A stretch of DNA of 35,852 nt from a bacterium (GTDB lineage: Bacteria > Moduliflexota > Moduliflexia > Moduliflexales > JAUQPW01). The stretch is taken from contig JAUQPW010000015.1 of assembly GCA_030550175.1 (NCBI GenBank), positions 31,834 to 67,685 on the forward strand, read 5' to 3'. The position numbers and the translations under genes were made by a program. The notes under the pieces are model-generated. The model was not told the origin of the DNA. It made no database searches and worked only from the letters and a program-made list of their open reading frames with translations. Of this stretch, positions 26,756 to 35,705 are shown in pieces. Each line of letters begins with the position of its first letter. The stretch's first letter is position 1.

Positions 26756-27293
26756 TTATCTGATAGTGAAGAGAATACCTCCTGTAACTATGAACTGCTC
26801 ACCTCCACTGGCCTCAACCCGAAGCTCTGCAAACGGCATCAACCTGCCCGCTGGGTTAAATATCGCCCCTCCGAGAAAATTGACACCAACTTCAGTGTCT
26901 GAAGCCTCTACACCCAAGGATTCAATAGACGCATGGGCGATATTTAGACCTCCCCCTACATAAGGTGCTATGTTTCTACCTGTTTCAAAGGTATAAGTCA
27001 CATTTACATTGATTTCAAAATAACTCAAATCCCCAGTAACATCCGGAAAAAAGAGAAACTCGTCACCGGGAAAGAAATAATCAAAAGATCCTATTATTCC
27101 AAGCCCTTTTTGATATTGGGCTAAATCCCAGACAACACGGGCTCCTATCCCAACGTCGACATCATCCGCAACACTCAGTTGCACTCCAAATCGGACTTGA
27201 CCCCAAACCGGGTCCTGAAAAAAACAGAAACCCTATCAAGAATCCAAAAAGAGAGACTCGCACAACCTTCGACAAATCTTTTACACCTTTCAT
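26756..27293 (-). pseudogene. Small outer-membrane beta-barrel protein, frameshifted after the signal peptide
   Basis: An ATG at 27293 starts MKGVKDLSKVVRVSLFGFLI and GFLFF, a signal peptide. An A7 run on the plus strand (27218-27224) then shifts frame. With one base fewer it reads QDPVWGQVRFGVQLSVADD and continues into a barrel of alternating strands: GIGARVVWDL, FEINVNVTYTFE, APYVGGGLNIAH, FNPAGRLMPFAELRVEASG. The C-terminal strand ends ILFTIR. Total length after repair is about 179 residues, like OmpX/OmpW-size porin-like proteins (outer membrane beta-barrel domain). No specific role can be given. It supports a diderm host. Confidence 0.78.
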
Positions 27294-27406
27294 AAGTAAA
27301 ACCCCCCTATCTAATGGTTAGCGAGCTTGATTTTTACCTTACCTTAAACCATCCTGATACTCAACACATCAAAAAAACTATGGTTATATTAAACTGACCT
27401 GTTTTT

Positions 27407-27465
27407 CCTCGCAAGTTAAATAAATTCTAAAATTATTTTAAACCAATATAATCAATTTTTATTTT
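27407..27465 (-). promoter_or_regulatory. Shared AT-rich leader, copy B
   Basis: Minus strand: GAAAATAAAAATTGATTA at the start and AATTTATTTAACTTGCGAGG at the end. It matches copy A at 24217-24275 over its whole length. It lies about 115-170 nt upstream of the barrel gene. Confidence 0.45.
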
Positions 27466-27485
27466 CTATTCCGATTCTGAGTTAA

Positions 27486-27530
27486 GGGGATGAGTCCAAA
27501 GGGCGTTAATCAGAAGTAGTTCCTAGGCAA
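27486..27530 (-). repeat. Intergenic GGGGATGAGTC block, copy 2
   Basis: GGGGATGAGTC, AAAG, TAATCAG and TAGTTCC are conserved in order with copy 1 at 24385-24428. It sits next to leader B, as copy 1 sits near leader A. Confidence 0.5.
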
Positions 27531-27694
27531 TCGGCAACCCATCTGCAACCGGTAAGGGTGTGTACGGTTAACTCATTTTTTTCTTGCCAAACTTTTTTTT
27601 CAGGATAACAATTTATTCCTAAGGAAAAAAGTAAAATGGCATCTTCGCAGGGATAAACCTACGTGTCTATCCTTGTATTAATCCGAAGACAGCC

Positions 27695-28792
27695 ATGGCA
27701 CTTCCTCTTCTGTATCCGGCAAAGATCGACCGGTATTGGATCATCGAAAAACTGGTCCGAGGGGCCCGACAGACCTACCGTGAAGTCGGAATCAAACAGA
27801 CGGACCTGGCTCAAAGAGCGGATGTTCCTCAATCCACCATCAGTAACCTCGAGAACCTGGCCAAAACGTTCGAAGATCCCAGACGATGCCCAAACCGGGA
27901 AGAACTCCTCAAGGTGCTCACCTGGGGACTGGAACTTCAACAGGAGCACCTGGATACCCTCCTTTGGCTCTACGATGGTCAACCCCTTACCGAACAGGAA
28001 ATCCGACCCTATGTTAGGGGATATATACCCAAAGCAGTGCCTAAAAATTACTGCTTTACAGAGCTTCGTCGTCTGGTTCTTGAACACCTGAAGGAGATGC
28101 TCATCTCCTCTACCCGCTCAGATCGGATAAAGATTCTACCGGTCAGGATCATCCCCTTTGGCGAGGAGGCGATGGAGCTGGAAACTTATGAGGAACTCCT
28201 CCAGCTGGAGCAGATACCCGGACAATCTTTGGTGATCATGGGACGTCCTTCCTGCCTGGTTCATTCTAAGGAAAGGCACGCAAGTGGGGAGCTTTGTCGA
28301 TTTCCTGTTACCACCCCGGAAGGACGACAAAGGTGGCTTGAGATAAACCAGAGGCGAGTGGAGTGCTTCTTTGACAATCTTACGAACTACGGTGAACGTA
28401 GCATCCACTCGAAACCGGTTTTGAGGAATTATCTGACAGGAAAGCATCTTTCCGATACTGAGAGGGAACAGCGGAGGGAGCAGATTCAACATTGGATCAC
28501 CTTGCTGGAGAGCTATAAGCATTACCAGGTGGGTTTAGTGGAAACGCCTTGTTTTTGCTTTGAGTTGAAGCTCAAGGGCACAGTCCAGGCTATGGTTCGA
28601 TCTCCGTTCGAGGAAGAGGAAAAGTATTTTCGCATTTGGCAAGGGCCTCGATATTTTCTATTGTTCGATGAGAACACGGTGTTCCAGTTTTTCCTTACCT
28701 TTGAGGGTTTCTGGGATACGATTCCGGAAGAGGATCGGGCCAAAGAGCGGGTGATTGAGTTTTTAAGGGGGGTGGTTGAGGGAAAGACGTAG
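27695..28792 (+). CDS. XRE-type helix-turn-helix regulator with a large C-terminal domain
   Basis: The 365-residue product has an N-terminal XRE helix-turn-helix (about 20-75) with the usual QTDLAQRADVPQSTISNLE pattern. The rest is a long domain with IKILPVRIIPFGEEAM, GQSLVIMGRPSCLV and many charged helices; I do not recognise it as a known sensor. It would bind DNA in the cytoplasm. It is the only intact plus-strand gene inside the decayed secreted-gene zone and may regulate the neighbours, but nothing shows this directly. Shine-Dalgarno is weak at the chosen ATG. It faces the lipoprotein gene with a shared terminator. Confidence 0.8.
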   Translation: MALPLLYPAKIDRYWIIEKLVRGARQTYREVGIKQTDLAQRADVPQSTISNLENLAKTFEDPRRCPNREELLKVLTWGLELQQEHLDTLLWLYDGQPLTEQEIRPYVRGYIPKAVPKNYCFTELRRLVLEHLKEMLISSTRSDRIKILPVRIIPFGEEAMELETYEELLQLEQIPGQSLVIMGRPSCLVHSKERHASGELCRFPVTTPEGRQRWLEINQRRVECFFDNLTNYGERSIHSKPVLRNYLTGKHLSDTEREQRREQIQHWITLLESYKHYQVGLVETPCFCFELKLKGTVQAMVRSPFEEEEKYFRIWQGPRYFLLFDENTVFQFFLTFEGFWDTIPEEDRAKERVIEFLRGVVEGKT

Positions 28793-28830
28793 TGGATATA
28801 TGTGGAGAAATCTGGGAGGTCGAATCAGGT

Positions 28831-28859
28831 TGGCTGTTTTTTTATTGATTAAAAAGCCA
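28831..28859. terminator. Bidirectional terminator hairpin
   Basis: TGGCT then TTTTT (28831-28842, one G bulged) pairs with AAAAAGCCA (28851-28859) around an AT-rich loop. It lies between the plus-strand regulator and the minus-strand lipoprotein gene, which converge. Confidence 0.7.
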
Positions 28860-28864
28860 GGGTT

Positions 28865-29431
28865 TTAAACAAACACCTCTCTCACCGGCAGGGTCCAACC
28901 GGGAACTATCTGACCACCGTCCAGAATATCCTCTTCGGTTAAGATGGTAATGTCAGTTAACGAGCGATAGACCGTTACTACATGTTGGCGTGGATTGATC
29001 ACCACTGCCCCTACATAGAGAACCCCTGAACCATTGCTCCAGACAGGATCCAGAGTCAGGGTCAGTCCTGTAGCCGCTTCAGCTCTGCCCAAATTAAAGT
29101 AAAGATATTCCATGGGATACGGTAGAATATTCAATTCTTTAGGAAACCTGGAAACCGGATCTTTCCCGACATGGAAGTAAAGATTGGAACCGGGTGGAGC
29201 AAATTCTCGATCGCTTTGATCCTTTGTACCGATAACAAAAAGGGTTTTGACAGAACCTTCCAAAGTTTCCTTATCTTCCTGGAGATCCTTGGGACCTGAT
29301 TAGAAAGTACTGGGTTGGAAAGATGGGCCAGGAAATTCTATCCCCTTACAAGATGAAAAAGTACTGATCCCCAAACCTAAAATACCTGCACATAAGATTT
29401 TGAATCCGAACGACTGTTTGCTAAACAACAT
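28865..29431 (-). pseudogene. Small lipoprotein of unknown function, in-frame TAA at codon 44
   Basis: A strong AGGAGG stands before the ATG at 29431. The frame gives a lipoprotein signal (GLGISTFSSC, Cys28) and runs to STF. It then meets TAA (29300-29302) and continues in the same frame as SGPKDLQEDKETLEGSVKT for a further 145 residues to 28865. A single CAA to TAA change would explain it. The second part has no family I recognise; it contains an all-beta-looking stretch (TGLTLTLDPVWSNGSGVLYVG, abridged). An internal TTG at 29263 could still start a shortened cytoplasmic product, but that would lack the signal. Confidence 0.7.
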
Positions 29432-29526
29432 GTAGATTCCTCCTGTCGGAATATGAATTTCTGATTGGAATTTATAAAAAGTTGAGTGTTAATGAGATAT
29501 TTTACTGCAAAATATGATCCTATTCC

Positions 29527-32031
29527 CTATCTCTGTCCAAACGTTTTCACCTTCACCCCTACGCCGTCTGTCTGGATCTGTACGGCGCCATCTGCGTCGG
29601 TTCGATATACTTTAATCCCTGCCTTTTGGTATCTTTCCAGGATCAACGGAGAAAAACTCTCAAAACGGCTATACTTTCCTGAAGATATGACCGCTATAGA
29701 AGGTTGAAGGGCTTCTAAAAATTCCGGACTGCTGGAGGTAGCACTACCATGGTGCGGAGCCTTCAGGATAGTACAGGGTTCCAGGTTCCCGTTCCGAACA
29801 AGAAATTCCTCGGCTTCTTGTTCAATGTCTCCTGGAAACAGAAAACATATCTTTCCATAAGTTACCTTCAAGACCAGGGAATGGTTATTGGTCAAGTGAT
29901 CGGACGTATGGAGGGTTCCCTGAAGATAAGTCGGGGAAGGATGGAGGATCTGGATGTCTATCTCACCAAACTTCTGCCGATGGCCCCGTTGAACTTTAAG
30001 AAGGGGAATTCCTTTCGTCATTGCAGTCCGGAGTAATTCTTCATACAGGGGATTTTGAGATTCCCAGGGAGAGATCCACAGAGTTCCTATGTCAAATTTT
30101 TCTATAAGATATCGAAAACCCTGGAAGTGATCGGTATGGGCATGGGAGATAACCAGGACATCCACCCGGGAGATACCTTGATGCCACAGATAAGGAGCCA
30201 GGATATTTCGACCCACATCAAACCGACTCCCATAGGAAGAACCTCCTCCATCCACAAGGATCGTGGAATCCTCTGGAAGCTCCAGAACGGTACTATCCCC
30301 CTGTCCCACATCCAGGAAAGTAACCCGAAGCGGGGTTGGAATGATCCAGAAGATAAGGGTGTAGGCAGAAAAGATGAGCAGGATGGTTCCCGATGCAAAG
30401 ATCATCTTTTGACCGGCAGGCCGTTTAAATCCCTTAAAAATCCCAAAAACAAGGAGATAACTTACCAGGAGAGGGATCAAGAATCTCGTGGAGACGGGAA
30501 GTTCCGAATAAGGAAGATGCGCAATGAAGTTGGAGAGATCCATAAACCTTCTTACTAAAATTAAGTCCAGTTGGAGGAAGAACTGGGCCAGGGTGGGTAC
30601 AAAGAAATTCATTCCACAGGCCAGAATTCCCAGGGGAAGGATCGCTCCGGAGAGGGGTAAAGCCGGAATATTGGCTAAAAGCCCATAGGGGTAGAGGTGA
30701 TTAAAGTAATAAATAATCAAAGGGGCGGTACTTAACTCTGCAAAGGCTGTTGAAAGGAGAATCCCTACAAAGAATACCCGGACTTTTCTCCATAGGTTTT
30801 CTTTTTTTATGGATATCAGTGGATAGGCAAACAAAATCGCCGTGGTAGCCACCATGGTTAACTGGAAGCTGGCCTCGAATAGGCTGACGGGATCTATAAG
30901 TAAAAGAAGCAGGGCGGAGGCGGCCAGACTATAAAAAGGATCTGCATTTCGATCAAATAGGGTGGCCAGAAGGAAAATAGAAGTCATCAGAGAAGCACGA
31001 ATCATGGGGGGTTCGAACCCGGCCAGGAAGGCATATACAAAAACCGCCCCTATCACTCCAAGGAGAAGCGGTCTGGAAAGGATTCTGAAGAATCTAAATA
31101 CCATAAATAAGAACCCTGCAAGAATTCCGATGTTTCCCCCGGAGACCACCAACAAATGATAGAGCCCGGACAATCTGAAATTTTCCTGGAGTTCTGGAGT
31201 GAGAGAAGTTTTACTCCCCAAAATCATAGCCTGGAGAACGCCCCGTTCATCTTCCGATGGGGATTTTTCTTCAATGGAATCTTGATCCTCTTCCCCGGCT
31301 TCCTGTTCAAGGGGGTTTTCAACTCCCTCAGAAAAACGGGTTTCGGATCGTATTTCAGAGGAAGGGTTCAGAAAATTCATCATCTGCTCCCGAATATGGA
31401 ATATCCCGCGTAATAGGGAAAATCCGCTCCCGGTGTCCAATGGTCGAAGCAGATAGGGGGAGTAATGACTAAGGGAACCCGTTAAATAAATCCCCCGGCG
31501 GGCAAGATAGGTTTTGTAATCAAAAGCCCCGGGGTTTTGATAATTCACGAGAATATGGAGTCGGATACGAACCCTCAGGCGGTCCCCATATTGAAAATCG
31601 GGAATATCGTGAAGAGTAGGGACTTTATGGACAGTAATCCGGATCTTACCTGTTACAGCCTGTCGGGACGTTCCTTCTTCCAGGATTTCGGCTTCCAAAT
31701 AAAGGCGGTCCCGGTCTGGGAACTTCTCCCGAGGTTGATACAGCCGACCCTCTAGGGTAACCAGTTGATGATTTTGAATCAAATGAATCAGGTGGTTAGC
31801 CGGAAGTTTCTGAGAAAGGGTATACCGAGAAATTCCCAAAACCATGAACGCCAGCAACAGGGTGATCGTGGCAGGCCGGTATCTTCGGATATAGAGAAAT
31901 CCGCCCGAAATAAGAGCCAGCAGCAGAAGGATCCAGGGAATATAAAGAGAGAGTCGGGGAAAAGGGAAATAATAGGCCACAATAAGCCCAAAGGCATAAC
32001 AGACCAGGAGGGGATAAATGGGACGTTTCAT
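29527..32031 (-). CDS. comEC: DNA internalisation protein ComEC/Rec2
   Basis: This 834-residue inner-membrane protein forms the channel for single-stranded DNA in natural transformation. In order: an N-terminal membrane and OB-like region (DUF4131, about 1-200), the competence domain with many helices (about 260-560, starting at VLQAMILGSKTSLTPELQEN, abridged), and a C-terminal metallo-beta-lactamase domain. The last has LDVGQGDSTVLELP, HAHTDHFQGF with the HxHxDH metal site, FPGDIEQEAEE and APHHGSATSS. Length is normal and the frame is intact. It overlaps comEA by 4 nt. An AT-rich hairpin (29497-29515) follows the stop. Confidence 0.95.
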   Translation of the reverse strand: MKRPIYPLLVCYAFGLIVAYYFPFPRLSLYIPWILLLLALISGGFLYIRRYRPATITLLLAFMVLGISRYTLSQKLPANHLIHLIQNHQLVTLEGRLYQPREKFPDRDRLYLEAEILEEGTSRQAVTGKIRITVHKVPTLHDIPDFQYGDRLRVRIRLHILVNYQNPGAFDYKTYLARRGIYLTGSLSHYSPYLLRPLDTGSGFSLLRGIFHIREQMMNFLNPSSEIRSETRFSEGVENPLEQEAGEEDQDSIEEKSPSEDERGVLQAMILGSKTSLTPELQENFRLSGLYHLLVVSGGNIGILAGFLFMVFRFFRILSRPLLLGVIGAVFVYAFLAGFEPPMIRASLMTSIFLLATLFDRNADPFYSLAASALLLLLIDPVSLFEASFQLTMVATTAILFAYPLISIKKENLWRKVRVFFVGILLSTAFAELSTAPLIIYYFNHLYPYGLLANIPALPLSGAILPLGILACGMNFFVPTLAQFFLQLDLILVRRFMDLSNFIAHLPYSELPVSTRFLIPLLVSYLLVFGIFKGFKRPAGQKMIFASGTILLIFSAYTLIFWIIPTPLRVTFLDVGQGDSTVLELPEDSTILVDGGGSSYGSRFDVGRNILAPYLWHQGISRVDVLVISHAHTDHFQGFRYLIEKFDIGTLWISPWESQNPLYEELLRTAMTKGIPLLKVQRGHRQKFGEIDIQILHPSPTYLQGTLHTSDHLTNNHSLVLKVTYGKICFLFPGDIEQEAEEFLVRNGNLEPCTILKAPHHGSATSSSPEFLEALQPSIAVISSGKYSRFESFSPLILERYQKAGIKVYRTDADGAVQIQTDGVGVKVKTFGQR

Positions 32032-32375
32032 GGGGCAACCAGGTAGACCCTTAATTTCTCAAGTTTGTATTCGTTGATACCCGGGATGTTTTTCAGTTCA
32101 TGGATATTTTTGAATCCTCCCTGTCGCTCCCGATATTCCAGAATTCTGGTAGCGTAACCAGGACCGATAAAAGGAAGGAGTTGCAGGTCGTAGAAATCGG
32201 CCTTATTTAAATCCAGGGGAGTTTCAGGAAGAAATGGGGATTCCAGGGTAGAGGAGGCAGAACCTGGGGTTAAAGGAGTTTCTGTTGATTCTCCGGTGAA
32301 AAAGAGGCCGATCAGATAGGTGAAGAGAATCAGAAGAAGGAGGGTTGCCTGGGAAGGGGAAAAAGAGCTCTTCAT
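32028..32375 (-). CDS. comEA: ComEA-type helix-hairpin-helix DNA-binding protein
   Basis: The 115-residue product has one N-terminal membrane anchor (about 8-27), a Ser/Pro/Thr-rich linker, and a helix-hairpin-helix domain at about 53-112. The domain starts with the family motif PLDLNKADFYDLQLLPFIGP (abridged) and has RILEYRERQGGFKNIHELKNI (abridged) and PGINEYKLEKL. It binds incoming double-stranded DNA in the periplasm and feeds ComEC. The SLBB domain seen in Gram-positive ComEA is absent, as usual in diderms. Its stop overlaps the comEC start. Confidence 0.93.
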   Translation of the reverse strand: MKSSFSPSQATLLLLILFTYLIGLFFTGESTETPLTPGSASSTLESPFLPETPLDLNKADFYDLQLLPFIGPGYATRILEYRERQGGFKNIHELKNIPGINEYKLEKLRVYLVAP

Positions 32376-32385
32376 AGTTTCGGGT

Positions 32386-32444
32386 GGATCGTAACGATCC
32401 CGGCCGTTCCCTTCAACAAAGCAGGGTTAAGGTCGTTACGATCC
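32386..32444. repeat. Inverted repeat with 12-bp arms after copA
   Basis: GGATCGTAACGA (32386-32397) pairs perfectly with TCGTTACGATCC (32433-32444) around a 35-nt loop. It begins 7 nt past the copA stop on the minus strand. No T tract follows, so it may be a repeat rather than a classic terminator. Confidence 0.65.
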
Positions 32445-32450
32445 GTTCAT

Positions 32451-35018
32451 TTATTCCAATTTGATTTTCCTGAGTCTCAGAGAATTACTTACAACCGATA
32501 CCGAACTAAAGGCCATAGCCGCAGCGGCAAAGACAGGTTTGAGTAAGATTCCGAAAAAGGGATACAAAACCCCGGCTGCAATGGGAATTCCGATAACGTT
32601 GTAGAAGAAGGCCCAGAAGAGGTTCTGTTTAATGATTTGCATGGTTTTTTTGCTCAATCGGATGGCCACCAGTACGCCTCTGAGATCATCTCGGATCAGG
32701 GTAATATCTGAGGCTTCCATAGCGATATCTGTTCCTGTACCGATGGCAATCCCCACATCGGCCTGAGCCAGAGCCGGCGCATCATTAATTCCATCACCGA
32801 CCATGGCCACCCGCTTCCCCTGGTTTTGAAGTTTTTTAATCTCCAGGGTTTTATCTTGAGGGAGTACTTCAGCCAGAACCCGCTTAATCCCCAATTGGTG
32901 AGCGATAGCCTCTGCAGTTCGACGATCATCTCCCGTCATCAGAATAACCTCAAGTCCCATGTTTTGGAGCTCTCGAACGACCTCAGGGGCAAAAGGTTTC
33001 AGCGTATCGGCAACGGCTATGAGTCCAACCGACTTTCCATCTATTGCCACGAAAATAGGAGTTTTACCCTGATCGGAAAGTTTTTCCGCTTCCTGGATTA
33101 AGTTGGTAATCTCGATGGAGACCTTTTCGATAGCCCGATGTGGGGATATTTCCTTCCCGGCTTCTGGAAAAAGGGTCGTGACTTCAACTCCCGCGTGGGT
33201 CATTAACCTTGGATTCCCCAAAAGAAGGGTTTTTCCCTCCACCTTTGCCCAGATACCCTGTCCGGGGATGGCTTCGAACTCTTCGGCTTCGGAGAGATGT
33301 AACCCTAACTCTTTTGCTTTATTCACCAGGGCTTCCCCCAGGGGATGCTCAGAACTCTTTTCGGCAGAGGCGGCCAGCCGAAGTAATTCGTATTCAGGAA
33401 AGGTTCCTGTTGTGATACTATCTGTTACCACCGGTCTTCCTTGGGTCAGCGTCCCTGTTTTATCAAAGATCAGGGTATCGATTTTATAGGCCATTTCTAA
33501 ACTTTCCCCTCCCTTGATCAGAACCCCATGTTCGGCGCCCTTTCCGATACCGACCATGATGGCGGTTGGAGTTGCCAATCCGAGGGAGCAAGGACAGGCA
33601 ATGATGAGAACCGCCACAAAGTTGAGCATCGACAGGGTCAGGGAATGTCCGGTAAAATACCACACAAAAAAGGTTAAGAAAGCTATTCCGATAACTATGG
33701 GAACAAAGACCGCAGTGACCCGGTCTGCCAGGTATTGGACAGGAGCTTTTGAACCCTGGGCCTCTTCTACCAACCGGATAATCTGAGCCAGAACCGTATC
33801 CTTCCCTACTTTGGTAGCTTGAAATTTAAAGGTTCCCGTCTTATTTAGAGTTGCTCCAATCACTTCATCCCCTACTCCCTTGAGGACCGGAATACTTTCT
33901 CCGGTTAACATGGACTCATCCACCACCGAGCGACCTTCAATAACCCTACCATCCACCGGTATTTTCTCCCCGGGTCGGACTACAATCACGTCTCCGACCT
34001 GGACCTCTTCCACGGGAATGTCCAATTCCAGACCATTTCGAATGACTCGGGCTGTCTTCGCCTGTAACCCTACGAGCTTCTTGATAGCTTCAGAAGTCCG
34101 CCCCCTGGCTTTGGCTTCTAAAAATCTCCCAAGCAGGATTAAGGCAATGATCATAGCAGCCGTATCATAGTAGACCTCTAAATCCAGATAAGCCTGAATA
34201 AAAACCGAGGGAAAGAAGGTAGGAAATAAGCTATAGAAGTAAGCAGCAGAAGTTCCCACGGCAACCAGCACGTTCATGTCTGCGGTTTTGTGCTTCAGGG
34301 CGGCATAAGCTCCCCGATAAAACTGCCAGCCTCCCCAGAACTGGACAGGAGTCGTCAGGATGAAGAGGATAAAATACAGGGTTTGCATGGGAATTTCCCT
34401 CAGACCCGGAATATGTTGATACATACTTCCAACCATCACCAACACGGCGAGCGTAAAACTGAAGATAAACCGGGTCTTGAGGCGTGTAATAACCCTCTCT
34501 TTCTCGGTCTGATCTTCTTCTAAAACATCTTTACCCTTCCCTTCCTCCTGTAAGGATTTTATCTGGGAGACCTCTCCGGGGCTTCTTTCTGGAACCTCGT
34601 AGCCTGCTTCCCGGATGACCTGCTTAAGATCACCCAGGGTAACCTGGGAAGGGAGATATTCCACCGTAGCCTTTTCCGAAGCCAGATTGACGTTAGCCAG
34701 GATTACCCCTTCTTTTCTTTGAAGGGCTTTTTCAATCCGAGCTACACAGGAAGCACACGTCATTCCCTGGATAGGAATGGTGACCTTCTCGGTTTTAACC
34801 GCATAACCCAGGTTGGTAACAGTATTGATTAAGGTAGAAACAAAGCCGGATCCAGTCGGTACCGAATCTGGATCATACTCTATCGTGGCCCGTTCGGTAG
34901 CCAGATTGACACTTACCCGTGTAACTCCCGGAACCTGGGCCAATCCCTTCTCTATTCGATTTACACAAGATGCGTAGCTCATTCCCTCGATGGATAAATC
35001 TATTTTTTTAATCGCCAT
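32451..35018 (-). CDS. copA: Copper-exporting P1B-type ATPase CopA
   Basis: The 855-residue pump exports Cu(I) across the inner membrane. Two N-terminal HMA domains are present. The second has the normal MTCASC site (Cys88, Cys91); the first has MSYASC, where Tyr15 replaces the first metal-binding Cys. Membrane helices follow, then the actuator motif (LTGES), the metal-translocating C475-P-C477 site, the phosphorylated Asp519 in DKTGTLTQG, the HP motif (SSEHPLG), and [10 protein letters not shown]. Length is normal. It lies 175 nt downstream of csoR in the same direction. It ends with a hairpin. Confidence 0.96.
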   Translation of the reverse strand: MAIKKIDLSIEGMSYASCVNRIEKGLAQVPGVTRVSVNLATERATIEYDPDSVPTGSGFVSTLINTVTNLGYAVKTEKVTIPIQGMTCASCVARIEKALQRKEGVILANVNLASEKATVEYLPSQVTLGDLKQVIREAGYEVPERSPGEVSQIKSLQEEGKGKDVLEEDQTEKERVITRLKTRFIFSFTLAVLVMVGSMYQHIPGLREIPMQTLYFILFILTTPVQFWGGWQFYRGAYAALKHKTADMNVLVAVGTSAAYFYSLFPTFFPSVFIQAYLDLEVYYDTAAMIIALILLGRFLEAKARGRTSEAIKKLVGLQAKTARVIRNGLELDIPVEEVQVGDVIVVRPGEKIPVDGRVIEGRSVVDESMLTGESIPVLKGVGDEVIGATLNKTGTFKFQATKVGKDTVLAQIIRLVEEAQGSKAPVQYLADRVTAVFVPIVIGIAFLTFFVWYFTGHSLTLSMLNFVAVLIIACPCSLGLATPTAIMVGIGKGAEHGVLIKGGESLEMAYKIDTLIFDKTGTLTQGRPVVTDSITTGTFPEYELLRLAASAEKSSEHPLGEALVNKAKELGLHLSEAEEFEAIPGQGIWAKVEGKTLLLGNPRLMTHAGVEVTTLFPEAGKEISPHRAIEKVSIEITNLIQEAEKLSDQGKTPIFVAIDGKSVGLIAVADTLKPFAPEVVRELQNMGLEVILMTGDDRRTAEAIAHQLGIKRVLAEVLPQDKTLEIKKLQNQGKRVAMVGDGINDAPALAQADVGIAIGTGTDIAMEASDITLIRDDLRGVLVAIRLSKKTMQIIKQNLFWAFFYNVIGIPIAAGVLYPFFGILLKPVFAAAAMAFSSVSVVSNSLRLRKIKLE

Positions 35019-35193
35019 ACTTTCATCCTGACCTTATTAAATGAGATGAAACCTTTGAGTCAACAAGTCCCAGATCCTCAAAAAATACGAAAATCCAAGG
35101 GTAAAATTTAAGAATTTTGAACTCTTTACTTCTCGTTCCTGTATCTTTAGATCCTGATAGCTCAAAGGTTTTAGGCCATTTAACATAATCCGG

Positions 35194-35475
35194 CTAGTAT
35201 TTCCTGAACTTTGATAAGATATCCATGATCTCGTTTATTTTTTCTTGTTTTTCGCGTTCTGATCCGAATTGCATCGCTTCGGTTACACACGTTTCCAGAT
35301 GCTTTTCCATGATCACATCTTCGACCCCTTTTAAGGCTGCAACCACAGAGGTTAATTGCGTCAGTATTTCGATGCAGTAACGGTCCTCCTCTATCATCTT
35401 CTGAATCCCACGAATTTGCCCCTCAATTCGCTTAAGACGATCTATGAGGGATTTAGGTGAGCTTTTTACTTGCAT
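35194..35475 (-). CDS. csoR: CsoR/FrmR family copper-sensing repressor
   Basis: The 93-residue all-helical protein has the CsoR pattern: LIDRLKRIEGQIRGIQKMIE at the start, Cys34 in RYCIEIL, and His59 and Cys63 in EKHLETC. Cys-His-Cys is the Cu(I) site that separates CsoR from the formaldehyde and nickel sensors. Copper binding releases DNA. It stands upstream of copA and its own promoter holds a matching inverted repeat, which supports copper control of the pair. Confidence 0.93.
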   Translation of the reverse strand: MQVKSSPKSLIDRLKRIEGQIRGIQKMIEEDRYCIEILTQLTSVVAALKGVEDVIMEKHLETCVTEAMQFGSEREKQEKINEIMDILSKFRKY

Positions 35476-35613
35476 AGTTTTTTAATCCTTTGATAAGGTT
35501 AATAAAAATCAAAATCTTTGAATCCGTGATTTTTTGATGTCTAAGTCCATAATGGACCTGTTGGGTTATCCATTTATTCTAAAAAACCGCATTCCAGAAT
35601 TCCCTGATAAGAT

Positions 35614-35643
35614 ATAGGGTACCTCCCTACCCTATTTTGTCAA
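35614..35643 (-). promoter_or_regulatory. csoR promoter with probable CsoR operator
   Basis: A perfect TTGACA (35643-35638, minus strand) is followed by the inverted repeat ATAGGGTA-N6-TACCCTAT (35614-35635) in the spacer. A TATA-rich -10 region (about 35617-35611) overlaps its far end. A G/C-rich core between AT-rich ends is the normal form of CsoR sites. Binding here would block RNA polymerase. It lies 140-170 nt upstream of csoR and also beside the divergent comF-like gene. Confidence 0.65.
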
Positions 35644-35705
35644 GGGGAGAATTATTAATCCATAGGTAAAAAACGACCTCTTATCATCCAGGGGAACAGG
35701 TCACC

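Larger units (their letters stand above)
27294..27694. other. 400-nt gap with leader B and the second GATGAGTC block
   Basis: Apart from the two repeated blocks noted separately, this gap contains only AT-rich DNA, including T-rich runs near 27570-27600. A promoter for the plus-strand regulator must lie in its right part, but I cannot place it with confidence. Confidence 0.4.

Noticed and set aside
35036..35063. A separate copA promoter (TTGACT, 16 nt, TTTAAT on the minus strand)
   Set aside because: Its start site would leave only about 10 nt before the ATG, with little room for the Shine-Dalgarno sequence. Transcription from the csoR promoter is simpler.
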